Assembly: GCA_030267965.1 (NCBI GenBank) | Contig: BRYA01000737.1 | Coordinates: 16,176 to 51,441, forward strand | Direction: 5' to 3' | Origin: Triparma columacea | Lineage: Eukaryota; Sar; Bolidophyceae; Parmales; Triparmaceae | Length of the DNA: 35,266 nt | In this document: positions 20,082 through 29,178 of the stretch, piece after piece | How the letters are laid out: each line of letters starts with the position of its first letter | Numbering within the stretch: the stretch's first letter is position 1 | Position numbers and translations under genes: made by a program | The notes under the pieces: model-generated | What the model was told of the DNA's origin: nothing | Seen by the model: the letters and a program-made list of their open reading frames with translations, nothing else | The model's database searches: none

Positions 20082-22485
20082 ATGAGTATGGCAAATATGG
20101 GCGACTCTCCGTTACAGGCAGCTGAGGAACCCTTCCTTGGTGTCAACAACCCCAGCAGCTCTCTGTCTACGCGGTCATCCCGATTGTCATCTCACTCTGC
20201 GTCGAACAATCCTGACAACCTCCTCGAGCAGGTGCCTCCCCGGGGTTATTTTCGCGGTTCGAACCTCCCCGTCTCAATCCTGCTGATTGGGTGCCTCGTC
20301 ACCTTAGTTGCTTCGCTGTCGGCAATCCCTCTTGTCAATTATTTGATCGAATCTCAAGTCAAAGAAGAGGTGATTGTATCAGACTACAACTCTCCCTCTT
20401 TTGACACTTGGGTGAGCAATATCGGGGAGGGAGGACTCCCAATCACCTATGACATATACCTTTTTGACATTGCCAACTATCAGGATGTCCTCCAGAAGGG
20501 CGCCAAGCCCTCCCTAACCCAGAAGGGTCCTTACAGATACAGGGAGACTTTCACGCGACACGAGGTAAATTTTAATGAGGATGGAACAGAAGTGTCATTC
20601 TACGAGCAGTGGACGTACATCTTCGATGCTGCAGGGTCATACCCCCTTCACGACTCTGACGAGATTGTGCAGGCCAACCTGGTGGCCATGGGGTTGAAGG
20701 AAATGGTGGATGGCTTGGATCTTGATGAGAAGGTCAAGCCAAATATCGATGCCATCGTCGACAAGATCATTCCTGTTCACGACTTCCCCATTGGACAAAA
20801 GCTCAAGAACGAGACGGAGCGCGTCGTGCTCAAGGAGGTTCTGCACAAGGCTGTGGACGACGTTGAGCTGGCTCCCCTAATTACGAAGCTCGCAATCTGT
20901 CTGACCTCCGGCACAGAGGGTCTTGCTCTGGGCCCTTTCCACCGGAAGTCAGCTCGCGACCTTTACTTTGGATACAGGTGAGAACATCTGAGTAGACGAT
21001 ACAACTCTTCAACCCTCCCTCTCTCTAACCTACCAACGCGCAATCATCGCAGCGATGACGAGATGCTGTCCGCTGTCAAGAACCTCCTCCCCGCGGGCAT
21101 TGCTAAGACTTTCTCCACTTACGCCCCCGGTCTGTCCAACAACTATACTTCGAAAGAGGATGTGATGAAAAGGGACAACGTCATGGTGACATACACCGGC
21201 AAGGACGACATGAAGAAGCTGGGCAAGTTCAAATATTATGCCAACATGACCCATCAATACGTTTGCCTCGACTACACAGCTGTCTGCGACTGGGTTACTG
21301 TCCAGGAGTTTGATTTAGATAACGGGGAGATACCGGTGTGCTATAAGTTCCAGGCTGACTGGAATGAGGTGAGTCACGCACTGTTCGGAGCACAGTACAC
21401 ACACACATTCGCTGTGTTATTCGTGCGCGCCCAGACATCATGCCCCATAACTAACCTCTCCCATTCCATCGCAGACCGAGATCAAGTGTCATGGTTACTC
21501 CCCTATGTTCAATGGCGAGCGAGCGAACGTTATTGAAGGCACTGACGCCAGCCAGACCGGCGAAATCCCCTTCTCCGACGACTACTTCCAGGTTTTCATC
21601 TCCGACCTCTACCGCTCAAGCAAGCTGAAGTTTGTCGGTGAGATGAACGACTGGAACGGCGTTACCCTTCGACGTTACGGTATTGATCCCAATGATCTCC
21701 TGAACGCCGACCACTTACCCGGGCAGGAGGACTTTTACCAGTTCGGGTTTGATGGCCTCGAGAACATGACCAATGCCGCCGGCTTTCCTCTGTTCGCCTC
21801 CAAGCCCCACTTTCTCGATGGTGACCCAGAGCTACTGAGGTGAGTGACGTCCGCTATAGTCCCACCCCTCTATAGCATAGCCACTATTTGTGTCTTTACT
21901 AGTGTCTCTACTAACCCTCTATGCTCTTCCCGCCCCCCTCCCTCCCTCCCTCTCAGTTACATCTCCGGCATCTCCCCTAACCCCCTAACCCACGACACAT
22001 ACGTAGATGTCGAGCCCATAACCGGTGTTGCCTTCCGGGTCGCCAAGAGGCTTCAGCTCAACACCGTCCTCACCAACTGGAGGCTTCCAGAGTGGAAGGA
22101 CCTGGCGATTCAAGAGGTCGTGGAGAGGCACGCGGACATGGACGTCAAGCCTGTCTTTGACTGTCTCGCGGCCAACAGCAGCTGGGACGTCGGGGGGAAA
22201 ACTTTTCTGCCTTATGCCTGGGCGGACGAGTACTTCACCTACAGTGATGACGATGCTGAGGAATTCAAGGATGCGGTTTACGGCACGCAGGACATTGCCG
22301 CGTCGGTGGCGTTGTGGGCTGCTGTGGCCTCCGCTTGCATGTTCGCGTTCGTTTTAGGGTTGGTGGGATACCGGAGGAGGGTGAGAAGGGAGATCAATGC
22401 GGCTCTGCTCGAGACCCGAGAGGGGGGGAAGGATGGGGAAGGATGGGATAGCAGGGAGGTGAGGAGCAACACGATCACGTTCTAA
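20082..22485 (+). CDS. CD36 / LIMP-2 / SR-B family scavenger receptor-like membrane protein
   Basis: Four exons: 20082-20977, 21053-21368, 21475-21839 and 21957-22485 (phases 2, 0, 2), 701 residues; all acceptors have CTAAC-like branch sites and YCGCAG or CTCAG ends. Topology is that of the CD36 family: a short cytoplasmic N terminus (Ser-rich, about 60 residues), TM helix at 61-89 (SILLIGCLVTLVASLSAIPL), a large ectodomain, TM helix near 640-664 and a basic cytoplasmic tail. Ectodomain hallmarks include YDIYLFDIANYQDVLQKGAKPSL followed by QKGPYRYRE (family: N-x-x-E-x-L-x-G-x-K-P-x-x-x-E-x-GPYVYRE), EQWTYIFD, and near the C-terminal end VDVEPITGVAFRVAKRLQLN (family: hDI-x-P-x-TG). CD36 proteins take up or move lipids through a tunnel in the ectodomain; in an alga this suggests lipid or particle binding at the surface or in lysosome-like vacuoles. 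The ligand is unknown. A 20 bp tandem repeat begins two bases after the stop. Confidence 0.88.
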
Positions 22486-22486
22486 G

Positions 22487-22586
22487 CAATGGAGCAGAAG
22501 GGGCCGCAATGGAGCAGAAGGGGCCGCAATGGAGCAGAAGGGGCCGCAATGGAGCAGAAGGGGCCGCAATGGAGCAGAAGGGGCCG
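22487..22586 (+). repeat. Perfect 5 x 20 bp tandem repeat
   Basis: Five identical copies of CAATGGAGCAGAAGGGGCCG start two bases after the stop codon of the CD36-like gene. They fall in its 3' UTR. The unit is not a multiple of three, and each copy carries an ATG. Confidence 0.95.
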
Positions 22587-22903
22587 CGTTACTTGGCTGA
22601 TATCGTGCCGCCCTCCCTCCATCTCCGAAATAAATAGACTTATGTTTTTTTTGAAATCTTATCATCTCACTCCAGGTTATGTAGTAGCAAACTCTGCCTC
22701 ACCGCCCCTCGGCAGTCGAGGCAAAGTAATTGTTCACCATTTTTTCCGTCACTTCAAGTAGTCGTCTCTTCGTCGTTGTCGGGTTCCGTGCCGCAAAGCA
22801 GCCAGGCCGATAAACTTTAGTTCCGTCTCCCCTCCGTTCTCCCCTTGTAATTTAGTCCCCCTCCCCCCCCCCCGATTCCTCCATACTGTCGCCAGGGAGC
22901 TTT
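22587..22903. other. Intergenic between convergent genes
   Basis: Holds the rest of the CD36-like 3' UTR, with an AATAAA at 22629-22634 that could be its polyadenylation signal, and a poly-C run near 22859-22873 beyond the end of the RRM gene. No gene seen. Confidence 0.5.
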
Positions 22904-23431
22904 TTAGGCCTTCTTATCGATGAGGCACTCGATCATCCTGCCTCCGAGCTCCTGTCCCTTCATGCCCAGGGCGGCCTCGGCCTGATCAGGGGTGGTGAAC
23001 TGGACAGTTCCCCAGCCCCTGGACTTGCCGTCCTTGCGGAGAGCGATGGTGGCGGAGACGGACCCGTGGGAAGCGAAGAATCCCTTGAGCTCGTCCTCGG
23101 TGCAGCCCCAGGCGAGGTTGTTGACAAAGACAGAGGTTCCAGTGAAGTTGGGATCAGGGGTGTCGTCGGCCTTGCCGGATCCCCTGGTGGCTCCCCTGTC
23201 CTCGTGCACGATAAGGGCGCGTCCCTGGAAGTCCTGTTCGTTGAACATACCCATGGCGGAATCGGAAACAGAGGCGTCAGCAAAGGTAACAAGCCCATAA
23301 CCCCTGGAGCGTCCGTTGCGGCCCATGACAATTTTGGCATTGGTGGGGATGAATCCTCCTCCGGAGAAGAGGTTAAAGAGTTCCTCGTCGGTGCACTCCC
23401 ACTTCAGGTTTCCAACAAACAAAGTAGACAT
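22904..23431 (-). CDS. Two-RRM RNA-binding protein
   Basis: A single-exon frame of 175 residues from the ATG at 23431 (MSTLFVGNLKWECTDEEL). Two RNA recognition motifs: the first with RNP2 LFVGNL and RNP1 SRGYGLVTF, the second with RNP2 VFVNNLAWG and RNP1 SRGWGTVQF, joined by a linker around RGATRGSGKADD. No other domain, so it is a minimal tandem-RRM protein like small hnRNP/Gbp2 or glycine-rich RNA-binding proteins; it probably binds mRNA in nucleus or cytosol. No targeting peptide is visible. The frame is open further upstream but without a better start. A 5' UTR intron is possible in the 556 bp upstream. Confidence 0.88.
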   Translation of the reverse strand: MSTLFVGNLKWECTDEELFNLFSGGGFIPTNAKIVMGRNGRSRGYGLVTFADASVSDSAMGMFNEQDFQGRALIVHEDRGATRGSGKADDTPDPNFTGTSVFVNNLAWGCTEDELKGFFASHGSVSATIALRKDGKSRGWGTVQFTTPDQAEAALGMKGQELGGRMIECLIDKKA

Positions 23432-23987
23432 TTCTGCACGAGGGTGGGAAGGAAGGTGGGAGAGAACGTTCAAGAGTTAGTTGAGGAGTAATAGGGGGAG
23501 AAGTAGGGCGAAATAGAGATAAATTGGGCGAACGAAGGAGAGAATAAGAGGAGTACGCTGGGTTGTGAGGAGGGTATGGTGGTGTGGGGAGATTTTTAGG
23601 CACATGCGTTCAAGAACGTGCGGCGACGAGGTTCACCATATTGGCAAATGAAGGACAATTATGAGGAGACAAACGGGGCATTTATAAAGCTGATGGATAA
23701 TTTGGGTAGAAGAGATGGCCAAGGCGACGGTTCAGGCTCGTGAAGACGCACTTATTTGTATTTTTTAATTTTAGAAAAGTCAAAGGGTCGGAATGGAAAA
23801 TGATCACTTTTGAGGCACAAAATCATTTTGTTCCTTGGCGGGATTTTCAAGTTTAATTCCCCTGAATACTCCGTCTCTCCGTGCAAACTTCGCCTTCCCA
23901 CCCCAGTACCGTACCCAAACGTCCTCAAGGGTCCCTCCAACAAGTCAACTGCTCACAACCCCTTTTCTTTAGGCTGGTGTGGTGGAC
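23432..23987. other. Divergent intergenic region
   Basis: 556 bases between the RRM gene and the next plus-strand gene. A pyrimidine stretch ending TTCTTTAG at 23964-23972 is a good splice acceptor in frame with the next coding exon, so a 5' exon, coding or not, may lie here; I could not find it. A short AT-rich patch lies at 23755-23780. Confidence 0.45.
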
Positions 23988-24427
23988 ATGAAAGTGGCGT
24001 TTGGACGTACCTCCCATTCAACCTTCTCTCAGCGCCGCCCCATCGACGCGAGGAAGCCTCTGGACGACGGGGACATCAGTGGATTGCTGAAGGACAGACC
24101 AGTTGAGAAGGTTACTAAGGTGAGGGTGTGGGATGAGGGGAGAGAGACTAACTTGCGTTCACATGTGGTGCTAGTGTCGTCCTCACCGCTCCCCTCCTAC
24201 CCCACACTCCCTCCCACCCTTCACCCGTTACCCACCCCAACCTACAATAGGTTCCTCTTGCAAAGGGCGAGTCTCCACCAGAGGTTAGCTCATTGGTAAA
24301 TTTGTGCGTAAGCTCGGCTAGCCTCCGAAGTCGGAGCGCTGAGCTCCGGGAAAAGAGGGCGGAGGAGAAAAAAAAGCGAAAGGAGCTCTGGGAAGGCAGG
24401 GGGGGGATTAATTCTGCAAATTTATAA
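23988..24427 (+). CDS. Small charged protein (about 102 residues), unknown
   Basis: Exons 23988-24119 and 24251-24427, intron 24120-24250 (131 nt, phase 0, GTGAGG...CAATAG). From the ATG at 23988 the protein reads MKVAFGRTSHSTFSQRRPID; an acceptor at 23972 would add AGVVD and imply an upstream exon. The second exon ends in a helix of charged residues (ELREKRAEEKKKRKELWEG) and INSANL. I do not recognise the family. The second-exon donor-like GTAAAT and GTAAGC (24296, 24308) could be used as alternatives. The stop ends only 6 nt before the next start codon, which is very tight for two separate nuclear genes. Confidence 0.55.
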
Positions 24428-24433
24428 ATACAA

Positions 24434-25351
24434 ATGATGTCAAAGTTTGCGCTCCTTTTCACACTCGGATTAATCATTGAAGGAGCATTTCCTCTCCTTG
24501 TGCCGATAAATTCTCCCCAAAAGAAACCTGCAGAATGTAAAATATCAATGCCGACCTCACGAGGTTGCGATAAATCCTCTAATTACTCAAAGACAAACGC
24601 AATCTATAAAGTTGTAGTACCTTCCATACTATCAGCTACGATTCTGACAAACTCATTCACGTTACCCCCCGCGTTAGCATCAGAAACCAGCATCTCTACG
24701 TTGTCCCCCACAGTCGTCTCTGCAGTGTCCCACCTTCAGTCTTCCCTTGCCTCAAAGTCCATCTCTGGAGTTCAAGAAGACTTCGAGTCCATCGGTCGAA
24801 TGATAGCTTACGGCGAGGGGTTGGGGGGGGCGGTCAGCTTCGATAACCTGGACTTGAGGGAGAGGGGGGTCAGCATATCAGGGGAGGACACCACTGTATA
24901 TAACCCCGGGTTGATCACTATGACCGACCAGGAGAAGGTAAGTGATGTAGGGGGTGGGGGGTAGGAGGTCGGCGTAGGAGTTCGGGGGTGTTTTTAGAAG
25001 GCAGAGGGAAGGTTTCTTTCGACATGATGACCTCACACTTTTCTCCTCCCCCCCCCCCCCCAATGGTAGGATTACTTGGTGAATGCGCTTCACTCAGTCC
25101 CTGCCTCCCTGTCCCTCCCCCCTTCGTCCAAGTCCGCCCTTTCCCAGCTCCTTTTCGTCCTTGATCCTCTCCACACCTACGAGCTCGCCTCCTACCTCCA
25201 CAGGCTACCGGCTGTTGCGGCTGGAGCTTACGTGGCGGGGGTGGCGGTGATGGTGGCGAGGAGGGAACTCTTTCCGGTGGCGTACGTGGGACTCGTGATG
25301 GGGGCGTTTGTGGTGCCTGCGGTTGCTGCAATTTTGAAGAACGGGCTGTAA
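24434..25351 (+). CDS. Plastid (probably thylakoid lumen or membrane) protein, unknown
   Basis: Exons 24434-24937 and 25070-25351, intron 24938-25069 (132 nt, GTAAGT...GGTAG, phase 0), 261 residues. The N terminus MMSKFALLFTLGLIIEGAFP is a signal peptide with GAFP at the predicted cleavage point, matching the ASAFAP-type motif (Phe at +1) of proteins sent through the ER into four-membrane plastids. A basic, Ser/Lys-rich transit-like stretch follows, then a second hydrophobic segment (VVVPSILSATILTNSF) ending PPALA-SE, like a Sec-type thylakoid-lumen signal. The mature part is unfamiliar; it contains DPLHTYELASYLHRLP and a C-terminal hydrophobic helix (YVGLVMGAFVVPAVAAIL). So the targeting is well supported and the function open. 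Acceptor context is unusual (a long C run then AATGGTAG). Confidence 0.7.
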
Positions 25352-25505
25352 GGGGAAAGGCTGCAGGAAATTTGTGTGTGGGGAGGACTGTGGCAACACA
25401 CACACTGTGTAACTTAAAACTCGAGGTGACTTGAAAACTCGGTGTAACTATAACAAAATATAAAGCAAAAAATTCCCTTTCGTTTTTTTTTCAATTCTCT
25501 GTCGC

Positions 25506-26000
25506 TTACTCAGTAGGGATCTCGACCTCCTCGTCATCGATCATCTGCTGCATGTCGCGGCAGTTCTCTCCGTTGACGGTGCAGCCGATGGAGAAGGCGG
25601 TTCCGAGGATCTCCTTGACAGTGCCGGCAAGGGTCTTAGCCATGGAGCGCTCCCTCATGGTGCGGGCAATGTCGATGATCTGGTCGAGGGTGATGTTACC
25701 GTTGTGGACGACGTTCTTGACCTTCTTGCGGTCACGGACGGGCTCGTTGAGGGCTTTCATGATCATGGAGGAGGAAGAGGGGATCATGGAGACAGTAGCC
25801 TGCCTGTTGACAACAGTGAGCTTGACAGTGACGCTGAGTCCCTTCCAGTCCATGGTGGCCTTCTGGATGTCCTCTCCGACCTTCTTGGGGGAGAGACCAA
25901 GAGGTCCAATCTTGGGAGCGAGAGAGGAAGCGGATCCAATCTCGCCACCAACACAACGCATAATCACAATCTTAACTTCATCAGAAGGAGGGCCGCCCAT
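25506..26000 (-). CDS. RPL12: 60S ribosomal protein L12 (uL11)
   Basis: A 164-residue intronless frame starting [20 protein letters not shown]. This is the eukaryotic uL11 pattern: [22 protein letters not shown] is the conserved N-terminal domain segment, and [16 protein letters not shown] the rRNA-binding C-terminal domain that holds the GTPase-associated centre. Length matches the family (about 165). It lacks a targeting peptide, so it is the cytosolic protein. GC3-rich codons fit high expression. It is convergent with the plastid protein gene (154 bp between stops). Confidence 0.95.
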   Translation of the reverse strand: MGGPPSDEVKIVIMRCVGGEIGSASSLAPKIGPLGLSPKKVGEDIQKATMDWKGLSVTVKLTVVNRQATVSMIPSSSSMIMKALNEPVRDRKKVKNVVHNGNITLDQIIDIARTMRERSMAKTLAGTVKEILGTAFSIGCTVNGENCRDMQQMIDDEEVEIPTE

Positions 26001-27142
26001 TTTATTTATAACAGATGAATCGCGTAGAAACTACTGTGCTGTGAAGGTGGGTAGAGGACGAAAGCGGGGGGTGAGTTAGGAAAGTTAAGATGGGGAGGTC
26101 ATTGAGTGGGTCGGTGGTGGAGGAGGGCTTTGAGGGTGGTTGGAATATTTTGGGTGCACTGGGGGGCATATCATGTTATAGTCATCACAGAAAAGCCATT
26201 ACGGGTACTGAATTGGGGCGCATTGTCACAAGAAAGGTAAAAAGTGTTGGAGAGTGTTGGCCGCTCTCGATGGGCTGAAGGGGATCCCAACAGGGACGGC
26301 GATTCATGGTTCCTTGTACATCCCGGCACACTTCATAGCCGCTTCATGGATCGATCCAGCAATAAAATACGGTTTCATGCGCGTGCAAGCGTGCAAAATG
26401 ACTCACAGCTGAAATGACTTTTTCGTGGATTTTGAGGAAATTGGGTGATGAGACATGCTGGAGAGCTCTTCAAAATTGTGATCAAAATTGTGATCAAAGA
26501 TCACCACGAAAACAAAAAACATTTCAACAGATGCATCACGCAGTGGTCAAATGGGTTGCAACGGGAATATTTTTCGTTGCAAGACGGGTTTCCCACTGGA
26601 AAACTTTGTTGTTGTTGAATTCAAGACCTCCCTTCGAGAATTTTGACGGTTCTGCCTTTCACGAACGCCCAAGAAGTATGTCTAATACCGGCACTCAACT
26701 CTAATTGGGTTTTCGCGCGAGCAATCTTCTCCTATCACAGGAACCATACTCCGAATCCGGTGAAAAATGGTCCTGAATTGGCTTCTGGTGCTCCTCACTA
26801 TTCCCCTTCTTTGGAGCAACCACAATGTACGACACAAATTAAGAAGACACTTTTGACGCTCATCACACTCAATTCAGGCGCAAATTCACGCCTACTCCCC
26901 CTGAGAGCCCCCCAGTCTTTTTGACTGAGTGAGATCTTCGGGCCTCTCTCCACATCTTGGCATTTTAATATCCCCACGGACATTAATTGGCACACTTCAC
27001 TATATTGCGCCACTCTTACTATCCTAAACTCTCACGTTGATACACAAATGCGCACTATCGTATCCAAATACTTCTCCAACAGCTCCTCCCCATTTTATCA
27101 TCCTCACTCTCCCTAACCCCCCCACCCACCCCCACCCCTCAG
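26001..27142. other. Long divergent intergenic region; may hold the first exon of the ArfGAP gene
   Basis: About 1.1 kb between the RPL12 start and the first recognisable ArfGAP exon. It has lower GC than the genes. No frame here has family resemblance or strong codon bias. A doubled 13-14 nt motif (ATTGTGATCAAA) lies at 26475-26500. Because the first ArfGAP exon begins with a single G before a TCT codon, a 5' exon ending in two bases (for example AT) is required somewhere here. I cannot place it. Confidence 0.45.
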
Positions 27143-29041
27143 GTCTCGTCGTACCCAAGACCCTCAGACCATCCTAAAGAATCGTTTGAAGGCATTGCTC
27201 GTCAAGCCCGACAATCAGACCTGTGTAGACTGTCCCGAGAGATCTCCACGATGGGTCACCTTGTTAAAGGTTCCTCCTGGTGAGCTCCCCCCCGCCCCTC
27301 CCTCATGAATGACAGCACACTTACTCAACCCCGCCATCTTTCACTCTTCCAGGTTGCAACAACTCCCCCCTTTTCTCAGGCAACATCGCTGGGTGTTTCA
27401 TGTGCCTTGACTGCTCCGGTTCTCACCGCCGCCTGGGCGTCCATATAGGTTTCGTAAGGTCCATAAACCTCGACAGTTGGAAGGAGGAGGTAAGAATTGA
27501 CGGCAACAACACACAGGCCATCGTCGGTATGACAATGTTGCGACACTTGCATGAATAATTCCGTACTCTAACCCACTGGTGGAAATCTTATCGCGACTCG
27601 CTTCGCCCATCGCCGCTCGTTGCAGGAGGTTGTCGCCCTTGAGAGGACCGGAGGCAATGCTAGGATCAACCACTTCTATATGGCCAACCACCCGGGTTTT
27701 CAGAAGCAGGGCCCCATCAATGACCAGCATAAGCCTACTCGCTTCCTATCTCAGGGGGCGACCGGGAACGAGCGCGAGCGTTTTATTAGGGAGAAGTACG
27801 ACAAAAAGAGGTGGTTCAATCCCGAGGTGAGAATGGGCAAAAAACGAAGCATAACGATTGTAAACACTAACACAACAACCCTTCCTCGCGGTTCGCTCCG
27901 TCCATCGCAGCCTTCAGAGTTCACCGGGGGAGGCCTTGATGGTGAGGTTGGGAGCAACGGTGTCAAACTGACCGCCAGTGAGAAGGCTAGCGCTCGGCGT
28001 CAACGCATGGCAGCCTCGACTTCCCAGTCCCAAGCCCAGCAATACACACAGGCCGCCACTGCACCTGCACCCGCCGCGCCTGCCCCTGCCCCCGCCCCTG
28101 TCATCGACCTTCTCGACTTCTCCGCCCCCCCCGCCCCCGCCCCCGCCGCCGCGGCTCCCGTGGCGCAGCAGAACTTCTTCCAGCAGCCTGTCGCGCCCGC
28201 CGCACAGCAGCAAGCCGTGCAGCAGCAGGTCGTCGTGGACCCCTTCGCGCAGCAGGCACCCGCACCTCCACAGCAGCAGCAGCAGCAGCAGCAACAACAA
28301 CAACAACAACAACCGCAGGTGAGAAAAGTGGAGACTAACGTTATTAATCAGTCATTAATTTAACGCTCTCTGACGCTCTGACGCTCGCTTCACTTGCCGC
28401 CACAGCAGCCACCCGCCGCACCGCCAAAGGCAAGCGCGGACGCAATTCTTAGTATGTTTGGACAGAGTGGAGGAGGAGGCAATAATACTATGGGAGGCAA
28501 TATGATGGGTGGCGGCGGCGACCCTTTTGGAGGCCTCGGAGGTATGGGGAGGATGCCCCCCCCCAACCAGCAGCAAAACAACATGATGAGGATGCAGCAG
28601 AACAGCCAACAGCAGCAGCAGCAGCAATATATGATGATGATGCAGAGACAGCAGCAGATGATGATGCAGCAGCAGCAGGGAATGGTGGGAGGGAACGGGA
28701 TGATGGGGATGGGTCAGCAAAACAACGGGATGATGAATAATCAGCAGAACGGAATGATGGGAGTGATGGGTCAGCAGAATGGAATGATGGGCCAGCAGCA
28801 CGGGATGATGCAGCAAAACAGAATGGGGATGCAGCAGAACAATCAGCAGGTGAGGAAGGCAACAAAATGCGCCGAGGCACGTTATATAACTCTCCTCGCA
28901 ATTGATCTAACCTTCGATCGACTTACGAAGCAGATGATGGGCCAGCAGCAGCCAATGTCGGCCCCGATGAACGGATTCAACATGATGCAGGGCAACAACC
29001 AAGGACAACCGCAGGGTGGGTGGGGGGGGAGAGGTTTCTAA
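27143..29041 (+). CDS. ArfGAP domain protein with Q-rich tail (SMAP/AGD5-like), 5' end unresolved
   Basis: Six exons found: 27143-27279, 27353-27489, 27626-27826, 27911-28318, 28406-28849 and 28934-29041, all phases consistent; about 477 residues from the first. The ArfGAP zinc finger is C-V-D-C ... C-F-M-C-L-D-C followed by SGSHRRLGVHIGFVRSINLDSW, with the catalytic Arg in HRRLGVH. It has a longer loop than usual between the two CxxC pairs. Typical later elements are present (LERTGGNARIN, REKYDKKRWF). The tail is Ala/Pro-, Gln- and Met-rich, with LLDFS (clathrin-box like) and two DPF motifs (DPFAQQ, DPFGGL), the AP-2 appendage-binding type. So it should stimulate GTP hydrolysis by Arf on clathrin-coated membranes. 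The last intron (84 nt) is stop-free and a multiple of three. The first exon is missing; a start codon split across the junction (AT-G) would give MSRRTQDPQ. Confidence 0.82.
28267..28318 (+). repeat. CAG/CAA polyglutamine tract
   Basis: About fifteen consecutive Gln codons (CAG then CAA) at the end of the fourth ArfGAP exon. More CAG-rich stretches follow at 28600-28680. Confidence 0.9.
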
Positions 29042-29178
29042 TGGATACAATAATGGATGGAGGGTTGGTCGATGATAATATTACGATGATGAGATGGGCG
29101 GCGCTTAAACTAATCTTTGCACTGTAGCAAGCAGAAACATCTTCTTTTTCTCTTTTACGTATCTTACTTTCAAGCCCC

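Noticed and set aside
22354..22665. Minus-strand frame with a repeated Pro/Leu/His/Cys peptide
   Set aside because: Created by the 20 bp tandem repeat; it overlaps the CD36-like coding exon.
26414..26924. Plus-strand frames of about 90 residues in the RPL12-ArfGAP gap
   Set aside because: No domain, mixed codon use, and neither joins the first ArfGAP exon in the right phase convincingly.
28355..28901. Minus-strand His/Leu-rich and Ser/Ala-rich frames opposite the ArfGAP tail
   Set aside because: Low-complexity shadows of the Gln/Met-rich coding exon.
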